Source: Okeania sp. SIO3B5 (GTDB lineage Bacteria > Cyanobacteriota > Cyanobacteriia > Cyanobacteriales > Microcoleaceae). Taken from it: a DNA stretch of 44,970 nucleotides. The translations under genes and the position numbers were made by a program. The stretch spans positions 1-44,970 of the forward strand of contig NZ_JAAHHG010000038.1 in assembly GCF_010692555.1 (NCBI RefSeq), given 5' to 3'. The notes under the pieces are model-generated. The model worked only from the letters and a program-made list of their open reading frames with translations, ran no database searches and was not told the origin of the DNA. Within the stretch, counting starts at the first letter, position 1. Each line of letters starts with the position of its first letter. Of this stretch, positions 17,526 to 26,493 are shown piece after piece.

Positions 17526-17840
17526 TTCCTGCAAAAGTATCTAAATAATATTTACCTGTTTCATCAAAAACATATTGCATCAAACCTTCAACAATCACAA
17601 TGGGTTGCTGATAGTAAGCATTCAGCCGTCAGCTATCAGCCATCAGCTATTGTTTTTAGTTTTAGATAAAAGCTTTACTAAATTGAATTATAATTTATAC
17701 TACGCCTAAAAGCTGGCTTTAAAGTCTATATTAATAAAACTCTCTGCTTTTACAGCTAATAGCTGAATGCTTACGGTAGAAACAACTGGATTTATTATAT
17801 ATCTATTGTTTTCTTAATTCAATTACTTGTTGCTTTACAG
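17526..17840 (-). pseudogene. aminotransferase fragment interrupted by a MITE
   Basis: On the minus strand the DNA encodes KQQVIELRKQ (about 17807-17836) and then, after the inserted element, [18 protein letters not shown] and onward to LDTFAG (ending about 17528). This parallels residues about 28-75 of the AGXT2-like enzyme at 14629-15993. A TAG stop follows KQ, and a 161-bp family A MITE sits at 17614-17774 at the point matching TATAGTAGGTAG in the intact gene. The fragment starts inside the C-terminus of the upstream dehydrogenase gene and ends exactly where the methyltransferase starts. Confidence 0.8.
17614..17774. mobile_element. MITE family A inserted in the aminotransferase fragment
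   Basis: Perfect ends GTAAGCATTC (17614-17623) and GAATGCTTAC (17765-17774), followed internally by CAGCCGTCAGCTATCAGC and GATAAAAGCTTTACTAAATTG. Because an intact homologue of the target exists at 15840, the insertion boundaries can be read to within a few bases. The flanking TA suggests a Tc1/IS630-type TA target. Confidence 0.85.
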
Positions 17841-18766
17841 GAATCACTGTACCAATAACTCATAGATCTGCTCCAAAAATGTTTGGCATAACCTTCGCTA
17901 ATCCCTGTACTGCTTTCTCTATACAGCAGAGAAGGAGAATTGTCAACTACATAAAAAGTATGACCTCGATCATCTTGATAGATAGGATTTCCTATTTTTG
18001 TTGCACGAGTACCTTGAATTGCTCTGCCAGTATCTGCTGCTGCATCAATAATCCAACCTGTAGATTTCATGGTATCAAGCATTTCAAAAGTAACAATGGG
18101 TGCATCTCCTTGAGCAATTTCCACTGTATTGATAAAAATATCATAATCTTTAAATTCTTGTTGCATTAGATCGACATTACTCCGGCGACGCAATATAGGT
18201 TCAATTCCTTTAGGAGCCAAATATTTCAAGACGCCATAAGCCACATTTCCTGAGCCAAATACTGCTACTCGATCGTTCTGGGTAATTCCACCTCGCAACA
18301 TAATGGCTTGCATCATTGAGGCATAACCTGCGAATATGTGATTTTCTTTTAAAAAATCTCTTGGAGTATTCAGAGTTTCTGTTTTTCCTTGAGTAATACG
18401 GATAGAGATGTCATTCCCAATATCAAATAGTCGCAGATTTTTCGGTTCAGCACAGTATTCTCGAAAATGCCCTCCTGATGCACCAAAGGGATGAATCCAA
18501 CCTACAAGAGTTTGATTCTCTCTAAAATATTGATAATCTTGGGGTTGGGGAACTTTAATGCAGTAAATTACATCAGCCCAAGCAAATAGACTTTCGCGAG
18601 AATAACCAGCACCTTCTCCATAAGCTGCATCAGGAATATCTAAACTTTCCCCATAACCTTTTTCAAATCTGCGTTCATCCTCTGGACTACAGTAATATAA
18701 ATGTTGCGGTAATAAACCGACTCTTTTTTCGTTCGGGAAACTGGGTTTAATATAGCCAATTTTCAT
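17819..18766 (-). CDS. alanine dehydrogenase/PNT family enzyme, N5-(carboxyethyl)ornithine synthase-like
   Basis: A 315-residue protein. The N-terminus MKIGYIKPSFPNEKRVGLLP is the start of the AlaDH/PNT fold; VAVFGSGNVAYG (about 163-174) is the NAD(P)-binding loop. The length fits the roughly 313-residue N5-(carboxyethyl)ornithine synthases, which reductively join pyruvate to an amino group, better than alanine dehydrogenase at about 370. I infer an opine-type or imino-acid reductase acting with the neighbouring aminotransferase. The last five or so residues (KATSN) are written out of frame by the aminotransferase fragment, so the native C-terminus has been replaced. Located 32 bases downstream of methyltransferase copy 2 in sense. 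Confidence 0.65.
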   Translation of the reverse strand: MKIGYIKPSFPNEKRVGLLPQHLYYCSPEDERRFEKGYGESLDIPDAAYGEGAGYSRESLFAWADVIYCIKVPQPQDYQYFRENQTLVGWIHPFGASGGHFREYCAEPKNLRLFDIGNDISIRITQGKTETLNTPRDFLKENHIFAGYASMMQAIMLRGGITQNDRVAVFGSGNVAYGVLKYLAPKGIEPILRRRSNVDLMQQEFKDYDIFINTVEIAQGDAPIVTFEMLDTMKSTGWIIDAAADTGRAIQGTRATKIGNPIYQDDRGHTFYVVDNSPSLLYRESSTGISEGYAKHFWSRSMSYWYSDSCKATSN

Positions 18767-18798
18767 GGTATTTTTTAGTGATTATGAAAATATTGTGC

Positions 18799-19509
18799 TT
18801 AAATTTTGAAGTAGGTGTAATATTTTCCTGGGTTGATATCTCTTTCTATAAACCCTGCCTTTTCTAACATCATTGTACAGGTTTTATGACTCAGTAATTT
18901 AAGTTTTAGTGTTTGTTGAGTTAATAACTTTTCATTTTGATAAAAAAGATAATCAAGAATAGCATAACGTTCATCATCAATTAATTCAGTAGTGGCAATT
19001 CTTTTATGAACAATACCATTATCCAATTCTACTAAGTTATCTCCATAAGCATTAGAACAACTAATTATTAGTAGACCTCCTGGTTGAAGATGTTTAGCAA
19101 CACAATCAAAGCTTTTCTGTATTTCCGCAGAACTAAAAATGTGACTAGCGAGCATTGTTTCCGATTCATAATTAACAAAAGTCCAAGCACCACCACGAGA
19201 ATAAGCAACATCAAATTTTTTACCAATATCTAATTCAGAAACACTTTGACAATATAAATCAACTTTTTGTCCTAATCTTTTTTGAGCTTCTTCTAATAAA
19301 GGTTCACTGGTATCAATTCCAGTTATTTTGTAAGCAGGTTCAATTTGCAGTAAATTTTCTACTATTAAACCAGTACCTATTCCTATATCCAATAAATCTC
19401 TACCTTCCCCTATGATTTGAGCAAGTTCGGTAGCAATTTCACAATAGTTTCTATTTTGTTGGACAAACTTATCATAAAATTTAGCAAGTTCTTGGTATTG
19501 ATCGTTCAT
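18799..19509 (-). CDS. class I SAM-dependent methyltransferase (copy 2)
   Basis: 236 residues, starting MNDQYQELAKFYDKF. SAM motif [16 protein letters not shown], acidic [12 protein letters not shown], and the same C-terminal YYTYFK ending as copy 1. It precedes the dehydrogenase gene by 32 bases on the same strand, so the two are probably co-transcribed. Keeping two near-copies in one cluster suggests either successive methylations or a recent duplication. Confidence 0.8.
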   Translation of the reverse strand: MNDQYQELAKFYDKFVQQNRNYCEIATELAQIIGEGRDLLDIGIGTGLIVENLLQIEPAYKITGIDTSEPLLEEAQKRLGQKVDLYCQSVSELDIGKKFDVAYSRGGAWTFVNYESETMLASHIFSSAEIQKSFDCVAKHLQPGGLLIISCSNAYGDNLVELDNGIVHKRIATTELIDDERYAILDYLFYQNEKLLTQQTLKLKLLSHKTCTMMLEKAGFIERDINPGKYYTYFKI

Positions 19510-19644
19510 TTGTTTAATTTATCCTATGAAAAAATTATATTTTTTGCTAATTTACAGCATTTTTTAAGATAGTCATTACCTTTTGTACTAAGTTCCCTAA
19601 AGTTCCAAAACTTTATACTTCATCAACTCGAAAACTACTGTAAA

Positions 19645-20175
19645 TTAATTTAGCTCCTTAGTCCATCTATTAGACTTTTCCAGAGTTGGAGTATGAATAT
19701 AACCATGTTTTTTAGATAAAAACTTTGCCCCTGTTTCTGTCCCCATTTCTGTAATTATTCTAGCAAAACCAGCATTTTTAGTTACTTGATGAACTTGATC
19801 AACAATCGAATTCAGAACCTCATGGCGGAATCTTGGGTGTAATTCAATAGTAAACATCCAACCTAGATCGCAATCTTCTTTCCCTTCTGGTTTATAAGCA
19901 GGAATAACAAAAAAAGCTCCCAGAATATTGTTATCTAAATCTAGTGCAATAATATGCTTTATACTTTCTTGATAAGGTTCCCTAAGATTTTTTAAAGTAT
20001 GTTCTGCTGGACGAGTTCTGACAAAGTTATCATTAAACTCTGAATCTGCAAATACTCTGTATAATATTGCGTCAATCTCATCCCAACGATTGAGAACAAA
20101 TTCACTATCGACGACTTCTATTTTATAATCTCTTTTTGATTTATTTAACTCAACTTTTTTGTTTTCTTTCAGCAT
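19645..20175 (-). CDS. GNAT family N-acetyltransferase-like protein
   Basis: 176 residues. The central part GWMFTIELHPRFRHEVLNSI (about 108-127), followed by VHQVTKNAGFARIITEM and AKFLSKKHGY, has the layout of GNAT motif A and B: acetyl-CoA pyrophosphate-binding region, helix, strand, then a GY near the C-terminus. It is first in the transcription order of the cluster. Its N-terminal 95 residues are shared with the chimera at 16013-16546. The acyl acceptor is unknown. Confidence 0.6.
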   Translation of the reverse strand: MLKENKKVELNKSKRDYKIEVVDSEFVLNRWDEIDAILYRVFADSEFNDNFVRTRPAEHTLKNLREPYQESIKHIIALDLDNNILGAFFVIPAYKPEGKEDCDLGWMFTIELHPRFRHEVLNSIVDQVHQVTKNAGFARIITEMGTETGAKFLSKKHGYIHTPTLEKSNRWTKELN

Positions 20176-20502
20176 ATAATTTGCCTTCTTATTAATTTTA
20201 TTCCCGTCAGTAATTCCTAGAAATCCTTATAATGCAATATTGTTAGTATACCAAATTATCAGGACTTACGCAGCAGCACTAATTATAGTGGTTATATCTT
20301 GAATAATGACAAACTTATAACCTGCATATGGTGGTACTGCGTAATTCCTGTTATACCAAGTAACATTAATTAACCGTAATATCTTCAGACTATATTCCGC
20401 AGGTTTTAATGCTCAATTTGAATATTTTTTAACCTAAATTCCGCAGCTTGATGGTGCTGCTAGAGGATTTTTTTTATCAAGGCAATAATGCTGAGTACTT
20501 CT
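20176..20502. other. intergenic region with a small MITE
   Basis: At 20260-20350 there is a 91-bp element with ends CAGGACTTACGCAG and CTGCGTAATTCCTG; the TACGCA...TGCGTA termini occur widely in cyanobacterial MITEs. The rest is AT-rich with two AATTCCGCAG-type pieces. No gene. Confidence 0.55.
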
Positions 20503-22365
20503 TTAATTAGTATTACTAAATCGTTTGGAAAAACTGTCGATCGCCTTTTCTAAATCCTCTTCTGTGAGAGACTTTAATATACTAAAAGTAAATGGTTGTT
20601 GATTAATATATTGTAGATAAGACCCACTTAAATATGGTAAAGATTGAGATTGATTGGTCAGATAAGCTTGAAAAAATGCTAAATTTAGTGCCTGCATAAA
20701 AGGATAAGCTAAATTAGGATCGGGACCAACTAATTTTATTGGTAGTTCTAGAGAAACTTCCTCTTCTTCTTCTACAGCAATAAACGAAAAATGAGTTGCT
20801 GGTTCACTAATAACTAAATATTTTTCTGTAGTAGTTAAGCTGATGAATGGATAAACTTGCTCTGGAATAGGTGGAGCAAAAATATCTCTAGTACTAGCAA
20901 CAATCATCAAGGGTATTGCAATTTTACTAATTTTTTCAGGTCCAAATACACCACTACTAATTGGATTTATTACAATAGCTGCTGTGATACGTTCATCTCG
21001 TAAATTGTTAGTTATTTCTGCTGGTAAATTACTGGTTTGACACTGTAATAATAGAGATAAATTAAAGATAAATTTAGTATCTTCAGATTGGCAATCTTTT
21101 CGTAAATCTTCTAAGTCTAGGGGAGCACCTGCAAGACTTAAAGCAGTATAACCGCCAAAAGATTGACCGACTATTCCCACTTGTTTAAAATTTAACTGAC
21201 CTCGCCAAATTGGATCGGAGTTTATTTTTGCCTCTAATTCATCAAGTAAATATTTAATATCTAGTGGGCGATTAATAAATTCCATTCCATCTACAGGTGT
21301 GCTAAAACCTGCAAAGAAATTTTCAAGTTTTTCTGCACTTGAACCAATATGTTCTGGTACTATTACTGCAAAACCATGAGATACTAAATGTTCGGCAAGA
21401 TAGGCAAAACTATTCACGTCTGAACCTAAACCATGGGAAATAACTATCACAGGAATTAATTTATTTCCAGAACTTTTGGGCAGATAAATATTTGCTGGAG
21501 AAGAGCTGTCGCGATTAGGATTTCTAAAAGTAATAGATTGTTTTTCCCATCTTATATTTCCTGGTTGCCTTAAATCTGGAAAATTATTAAAATCAACTTT
21601 CTTCTCACTAAGCGCTCTTTCTTGAGCTTGATTTTGTAGCTCTACTACAATCAAGCGTTCTTCTACAAATCTCCTGATTAATTCTTCAGTTAAATTGATG
21701 CCTTCTTCAAGTTCTATTAATAAATCTCCAGGAAAATTTTTCAACACATTAATAATAGTCAAACCATCTGGTTCTTCAATAGCTAACTGGAAAGCTGTTT
21801 GGAGAGCTTGACTACCATTTTTATTTTCTCCAGTTTTCAGGATTTTACCTAATCTTTTCAGAATTTCTTGTCCTGCTGGTTCTTCCATAAATCTGTTGAC
21901 AATAGTAGGATTAACATCAAAACGCTCTTGAAAAAGTTCTCTTAGTTCTTGTTTCTGTTTTTTTATAACTGTCTGTATTTCTTTTGTTTCATCTGTTGTG
22001 AGAACCTCAGAATAAAAGCTAAATTCTTCACTAAATTCTCCTTCTTTAGCAAACCTTTCCATGGATTCAATTGGTATTTTTAGTTGAAAAGGTGGCAGAG
22101 AAACTACGATTGGATCTGTAATATCGAGAGCAGGAATAGAAATTATAAGATTTTCAGCAGCAGAGGCAGAAATGGTGGTAAAAATAGGTGATAATATAGT
22201 TAATCCTGCGACTAATATAAAGTTATTTTTAGAAATTTTTGATAAAACTAATTTTTGTTTAATATTGCTAATTTTTGTCTGCTGTACTTCAGCTATATTA
22301 GCACCTAGAAAATTGAAAATATACTTAGAAATAGATTTTGTTGTTGATAAATGAAATACCATCAA
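20503..22365 (-). CDS. secreted alpha/beta hydrolase with DUF1400 N-terminal domain
   Basis: 620 residues. A hydrophobic stretch (about 49-69) ending SASAA-EN looks like a signal peptide with an unusually long n-region; no later Met offers a better start. The DUF1400-type domain follows (about 72-240), then the hydrolase: oxyanion strand VIVISHGLGS (306-315), nucleophile elbow GQSFGG (Ser402), an Asp in ASTRDIF, and a His in PATHFSF. It resembles platelet-activating-factor acetylhydrolase/dienelactone-hydrolase-like lipases of cyanobacteria. It probably acts on an ester outside the cytoplasm. The upstream region is repeats. Confidence 0.8.
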   Translation of the reverse strand: MMVFHLSTTKSISKYIFNFLGANIAEVQQTKISNIKQKLVLSKISKNNFILVAGLTILSPIFTTISASAAENLIISIPALDITDPIVVSLPPFQLKIPIESMERFAKEGEFSEEFSFYSEVLTTDETKEIQTVIKKQKQELRELFQERFDVNPTIVNRFMEEPAGQEILKRLGKILKTGENKNGSQALQTAFQLAIEEPDGLTIINVLKNFPGDLLIELEEGINLTEELIRRFVEERLIVVELQNQAQERALSEKKVDFNNFPDLRQPGNIRWEKQSITFRNPNRDSSSPANIYLPKSSGNKLIPVIVISHGLGSDVNSFAYLAEHLVSHGFAVIVPEHIGSSAEKLENFFAGFSTPVDGMEFINRPLDIKYLLDELEAKINSDPIWRGQLNFKQVGIVGQSFGGYTALSLAGAPLDLEDLRKDCQSEDTKFIFNLSLLLQCQTSNLPAEITNNLRDERITAAIVINPISSGVFGPEKISKIAIPLMIVASTRDIFAPPIPEQVYPFISLTTTEKYLVISEPATHFSFIAVEEEEEVSLELPIKLVGPDPNLAYPFMQALNLAFFQAYLTNQSQSLPYLSGSYLQYINQQPFTFSILKSLTEEDLEKAIDSFSKRFSNTN

Positions 22366-23150
22366 TAACTCCTATTGAATTCAAGTCTTTATATTGTGCC
22401 ATAAAATTTGAAATAGTAGTCAGCACCTCAGCGGTCAGCTATCAGCTTCTCAAGGTGTATAATACCATTTCTCATGCATTATTGCTACATCTCCTTGAGA
22501 GTAGGGAGTAGGGAGTAGGGAGTAGGGAGTAGGGTAAAAAGAGATAAGATATCTTGGTTTAATACCGATAATCGTCACAAACATTATTCAACCATTATTA
22601 TTACTTAATAACTGAAGTCCTATGGGAAGTATAGCATTATTTTTAGGAATTGGTATAATGGGGGATTAAAACCCTTGGATTTTTAGCTGATCGCTAAATG
22701 CTGTTTGCGGAGCATGACCTAAGAAAAGGCTAATAGCTAGTTAATTTTCATCTATCATGCAGTAATTAGAAGGTAAGCATTTCCTGCGGAATGCTTACAT
22801 TAGAAGAGAGAAATTGAGAGATATATCCACAAGTATTATTTTTTTTAATTAGTATAATATAATAGGAATAAAAACTATAATTATTCTACAAGAAAAAGAA
22901 AAACCTATTAGTAAGCATTCAGCTGTCAGCTATCAGCTATTGCTTTTTTTTTAGTCCTAGATAAAAGCTTTACTAATTGAGTCAGAATTAAATTTTCAGG
23001 ACTAAGGTTAATCTGCGTAAGTCCTGATATTTACAAAAATGCTTTTTTCCTACTCCCTATTCCCTACTCCCTATTCCCTATTCCCTACTCCCTATTCCCT
23101 ACTCCCTATTCCCTATTCCCTACTCCCTACTCCCTACTCCCTACTCCCTA
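22366..23150. repeat. repeat-filled intergenic region
   Basis: It contains a family A fragment (about 22420-22450), an AGGGAGT heptamer microsatellite (22497-22535), a mini-palindrome GTAAGCATTTCC...GGAATGCTTAC (about 22774-22800), a half copy of family A (from GTAAGCATTCAGC at 22912), a CAGGACT/GTAAGTCCTG pair (about 22998-23030), and a long TATTCCC/TACTCCC heptamer tract (23049-23150). No gene. Confidence 0.6.
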
Positions 23151-23215
23151 AAAGCGATAAATTTTTGGCTTTCTTCAAAACTGAGATGCACCCGTATAAT
23201 TAATTTTGAAAAGCT

Positions 23216-23257
23216 GTATCATAGTCTACTAAATGAAAAAAGTCCATCTGCTAAGGT
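23216..23257 (+). promoter_or_regulatory. NtcA-activated promoter of ntcB
   Basis: A perfect NtcA box GTA-N8-TAC (GTA 23216-23218, TAC 23227-23229) is followed, after exactly 22 bases, by a TAN3T -10 element, TAAGGT (23252-23257). This is the canonical spacing of class II NtcA promoters. Start of transcription is expected near 23264, giving a leader of about 30 bases before ATG 23293. Confidence 0.8.
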
Positions 23258-23292
23258 AGAAGATTGGTAAATAGTAGTTGAATCAAAATTCT

Positions 23293-24288
23293 ATGCGTTT
23301 AGAGCAGTTGCAAGCATTTCTTTATGTTGCAGAAACGGGTAGCTTTCAACAAGCAGCACGAATATGTAACGTCACTCAATCAACAGTTAGCCGACAAGTG
23401 CAAGCTCTAGAAACTGAAGTAGGTACTACCCTATTCCACCGTAGCACCCAAGCCAAACTCACTCTAGCAGGAGAATGCTTATGGCCTTACGCTAAGAAAA
23501 TTTGTCAAGCTTGGGAAAATGCTACCCAAGAAATAGCAGAAATGCTTGCCGGAAAACAGCCAGAACTTTGTGTTGCAGCTATTCACTCTGTTTGTGCTGC
23601 TTACCTTCCCTCAGTTTTGCAAAGATTTTGTCGCCATTATCCAGAAGTAAAATTGCGGGTAACTGCTCTAGGAAGCGATCGCACCTTGAAAGTTCTCAAA
23701 GACGGTTTAGTAGATATAGCAATAGTAATGAATAACCGCTTATTCACTAGCAGTCCAGAAATGGTAGTCAATATTCTCTATACTGAACCGATAGAAGTAT
23801 TAATGGCAGCTAACCATCCCCTCACAAAATACGAACAAATACCCTGGATTGAACTTATTCGCTATCCTCAAGTAGTCTTCAAAGATGGCTACGGAATGCA
23901 AAGATTAGTTAAAGAGCAATTTGAGCGACTAGGGGCAAAACTCAATGCAGCATTAGAACTAAATACCCTCGATGCCTTCCGAGGAGTAGTACGACAAGGA
24001 AAATTAATTGCTCTGTTACCTCGTTCCGCTTTAATAGATGTTAAACTCGACCCCACCCTTGCGATCAAAACAATAGGAGTAACTCCGAGTACTTCTAAGG
24101 TATCATCAATAAAAGATTCCGTTTGGAGTCGTGAGGTGGTGGTAGTAACAACTAGCGATCGGATACAAATTCCTCCGATAGAATATTTCTGGAAGCTAGT
24201 AAAAGAATTAATTCCACAGCAAATTAATCAAACTACGAAATTGAAGAAGGAGTTAGTATTCAGGAGTCAACAGTCAGGAGAATGCTAG
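23293..24288 (+). CDS. ntcB: LysR-type nitrogen assimilation regulator NtcB
   Basis: A LysR-type activator that in cyanobacteria responds to nitrite and boosts nitrate-assimilation genes together with NtcA. The N-terminal winged helix carries FQQAARICNVTQSTVSRQVQ; an effector domain follows, with LAGKQPELCVAAIHSV (about 82-97) and DAFRGVVRQGKLIALLP. From ATG 23293 it is 331 residues and opens MRLEQLQAFL, the usual start; an upstream in-frame TTG (23278) would add five residues. The canonical NtcA box upstream supports the name. The C-terminal tail after about residue 310 ends in microsatellite-like sequence (FRSQQSGEC) and is longer than I expect. Confidence 0.78.
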   Translation: MRLEQLQAFLYVAETGSFQQAARICNVTQSTVSRQVQALETEVGTTLFHRSTQAKLTLAGECLWPYAKKICQAWENATQEIAEMLAGKQPELCVAAIHSVCAAYLPSVLQRFCRHYPEVKLRVTALGSDRTLKVLKDGLVDIAIVMNNRLFTSSPEMVVNILYTEPIEVLMAANHPLTKYEQIPWIELIRYPQVVFKDGYGMQRLVKEQFERLGAKLNAALELNTLDAFRGVVRQGKLIALLPRSALIDVKLDPTLAIKTIGVTPSTSKVSSIKDSVWSREVVVVTTSDRIQIPPIEYFWKLVKELIPQQINQTTKLKKELVFRSQQSGEC

Positions 24289-24749
24289 AGTTATGGTTTG
24301 AGTTTTAACTTTAGCATTAGACATCTCCTCCAAAAGAGGGAGTAGGGAGTAGGGAGTAGGGAAAAAGAATTGATAATTTCTGTGCGATAATTGATTTTAT
24401 TTTTTATTATTGGAGATGTCTATTAGACATCTCCTCCAAAACAGGGAACAGGAAACATCGGATCTGAAAGGAAAAATAATTGATAATTTATCGATAATAA
24501 TTGATTTTATTTTGAATTTTCATGCCTATGTCTATTGACATTGCCGAGAAATTGTGGTCTAAAACCTCACCTTTTAAGGGGAAAAAAGAAAAAATTTTTC
24601 TTTTGAATCAATCCTATCCGTTTTCAAGGAGAGGTAATTGTTAATTATTAATTATTAATTATTAATTGTTGAACGGTGACTGTGGAGTATTAAACTCACT
24701 AAACGAGAATCAAAAAATAAATAGCTAATTAACCGGAGAGAAAAAATAA
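24289..24749. repeat. repeat-rich intergenic region
   Basis: It holds GGGAGTA heptamers (about 24338-24361), two inverted GAGATGTCTA/TAGACATCTC pieces (about 24410-24437), a CCTTTTAAGGGG...TTCAAGGAGAGGTAATT unit related to 4247-4530, and an ATTAATT heptamer tract (about 24640-24668). The final 80 bases hold the leader of the TrpD2-like gene. Confidence 0.5.
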
Positions 24750-25811
24750 ATGAGCGATCGCTTTCGAGAATTACTCAGAACCATTGGTAGTGGCCCCCAT
24801 ACAGGGGGAAATTTAACCCGCCAAGAGGCAGCAGTAGCAATGCAGATGATGTTGTTGAAAGAAGCAAAACCAGTTCAGATCGGCGCTTTTTTAATTGCTC
24901 ACCGCATTAAACGCCCGACTGGAGATGAGTTGGCAGGAATGTTAGATAGTTATTACGAATTGGGGCCAAAATTGCAAAGCCAACCATCGATGGGTGCAGT
25001 GACAGTATTAGGTTGTCCTTATGATGGGCGATCGCGCACTACACCTGTCACCCCACTCACAGCTTTAATTTTAGCAACAGCAGGAGTATTTGTTGTGATG
25101 CACGGTGGAGCGCGGATGCCGACAAAAGAAGGAGTACCTTTTATTGATATTTGGCAAGGGTTAGGGGTTGAATGGGGGAAACTATCCTTGGCACAGGTGC
25201 AACAAGTATTTGAACAGACTGGTTTAGGGTTTGTTTATCTACCGACACATTTTCCCCAAGCAGATGCTTTAGTAGAATATCGTCGAGATATTGGTAAACG
25301 GCCGCCTCTAGCAACGATGGAATTAATTTGGGTTCCCTTTGCAGGAGAAGTTCATCTGGCCGCCGGATATGTTCATCCTCCTACAGAAGGTATGTTTCGA
25401 GGAGCATTGGAATTACAGGGTGTGAAAAATTATACAACAGTTAAGGGGTTAGAAGGAAGTTGTGACTTACCTCGCGATCGGACAGCTATTATTGGGGTAT
25501 CGATGCCATCTAACAACTCTGCCACATTTGAACGTCTCTTTTTGCATCCGAGTGACTATGATTGTGGGGGAAAAGAGGTATCATTAGGTTCAACTACGGA
25601 GTTAGTAGAGCAAATGCAAGAAGTTTTGCAGTGTAAGGTGAGTCAGTTAATGTCAGCAGCTATTTGGAATGGAGGTTTTTATTTGTGGCGTTGTGGAGTT
25701 TGCTCTAGTATTCACGAAGGCTTATCTAAGGCGGAAAGTTTATTAAGTAGTGGTGAAGTGGGGGAGAAGTTGAGAGAAATTCAAGCGAAAGTTCAGTTTA
25801 TTAATGGATAA
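24750..25811 (+). CDS. anthranilate phosphoribosyltransferase-family protein (TrpD2/NirB-like)
   Basis: A 353-residue protein with the TrpD/nucleoside-phosphorylase fold. N-terminal helices include LTRQEAAVAMQMMLLKEA and QIGAFLIAHRIK (44-55); a glycine-rich segment CPYDGRSRTTPVTPLTALILA takes the place of the usual GTGGD phosphoribosyl site, and VMHGGARMPT follows. The missing GTGGD makes true tryptophan synthesis unlikely. In several cyanobacteria a TrpD-like protein called NirB lies beside ntcB and supports nitrite reductase; I infer the same role from the ntcB neighbour. A good ribosome site (CCGGAGAG) precedes ATG 24750. Confidence 0.7.
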   Translation: MSDRFRELLRTIGSGPHTGGNLTRQEAAVAMQMMLLKEAKPVQIGAFLIAHRIKRPTGDELAGMLDSYYELGPKLQSQPSMGAVTVLGCPYDGRSRTTPVTPLTALILATAGVFVVMHGGARMPTKEGVPFIDIWQGLGVEWGKLSLAQVQQVFEQTGLGFVYLPTHFPQADALVEYRRDIGKRPPLATMELIWVPFAGEVHLAAGYVHPPTEGMFRGALELQGVKNYTTVKGLEGSCDLPRDRTAIIGVSMPSNNSATFERLFLHPSDYDCGGKEVSLGSTTELVEQMQEVLQCKVSQLMSAAIWNGGFYLWRCGVCSSIHEGLSKAESLLSSGEVGEKLREIQAKVQFING

Positions 25812-26440
25812 TGGATAATGGATAATGGGTAATTACCTATCCCTTTTAGGGAGAGGATTGATCCTTAAGGAAAAAATTTATTTTTTTCCCCTTGAAAGGG
25901 GAGGCTAATAAAGCTGAATTATTTAATTATTAATTGTTCGGTAAAATTTATAGTAAGCATTCAGCCTTCAGCTATCAGCACTTCCCTGCGGGATGCGCTC
26001 GCATTCAGCTATTACTTTTAGTTTGAGATAAAAGCTTTACTAATTGAGGTAGAATTTATATTTACTATCAAAGTCTGCTTTAATATATTCATTTAAACCC
26101 CCCTCATGAGAGCTATTAGCTGTAAGCTTGAGCGCAACAAGACTCTATCCTTAAGGAAAGTGTTTAAATTAATATAGACTTTAAGGACAAGGGAACCAAC
26201 TTTTGTAGTAAGATAATTAATTAAAGCTTTGATCGTAAACTAAAAGCGTAAGCATTCAGCTAGCTCGCTGTCAGCTATCAGCAACAAGACTCTCTCATAT
26301 AGGACAGTGTTTAAATTAACAACTGACTTTAAGGGTAAGGAAGCCAAATTTTGTAGTAAGACAATTAATAAGGCTTTTATCCTAAATTAAAAGCAATAGC
26401 TAATAGCTGATGGCTGACTGCTGAATGCTTACCTAAAAGC
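25812..26440. mobile_element. cluster of family A MITE copies and related repeats
   Basis: A GGATAAT heptamer tract (about 25803-25828) and a CCTTTTAGGGAGAGG unit come first. Then a family A copy starts with GTAAGCATTCAGCC (25952) and contains TTGAGATAAAAGCTTTAC, and another runs from GTAAGCATTCAGC (about 26250) to GCTGAATGCTTACC (about 26432). A CAACAAGACTCT...CTTTAAGG...TTTTGTAGTAAGA unit appears twice (about 26139-26230 and 26282-26372). The last element ends about 60 bases before the next gene. Confidence 0.6.
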
Positions 26441-26493
26441 AATAGCTGATTGCCGATGGCTTACAGTTTAATATTATTAAAACATTCTTAATT

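Noticed and set aside
14629-20175. Guanitoxin or saxitoxin-type toxin cluster
   Set aside because: An aminotransferase and methyltransferases are present, but no arginine hydroxylase, amidinotransferase, polyketide synthase or kinase expected for those pathways.
23293-24288. CmpR/RbcR (carbon-regulating LysR)
   Set aside because: The N-terminus MRLEQLQAFL, the upstream NtcA box and the TrpD-like neighbour fit NtcB better.
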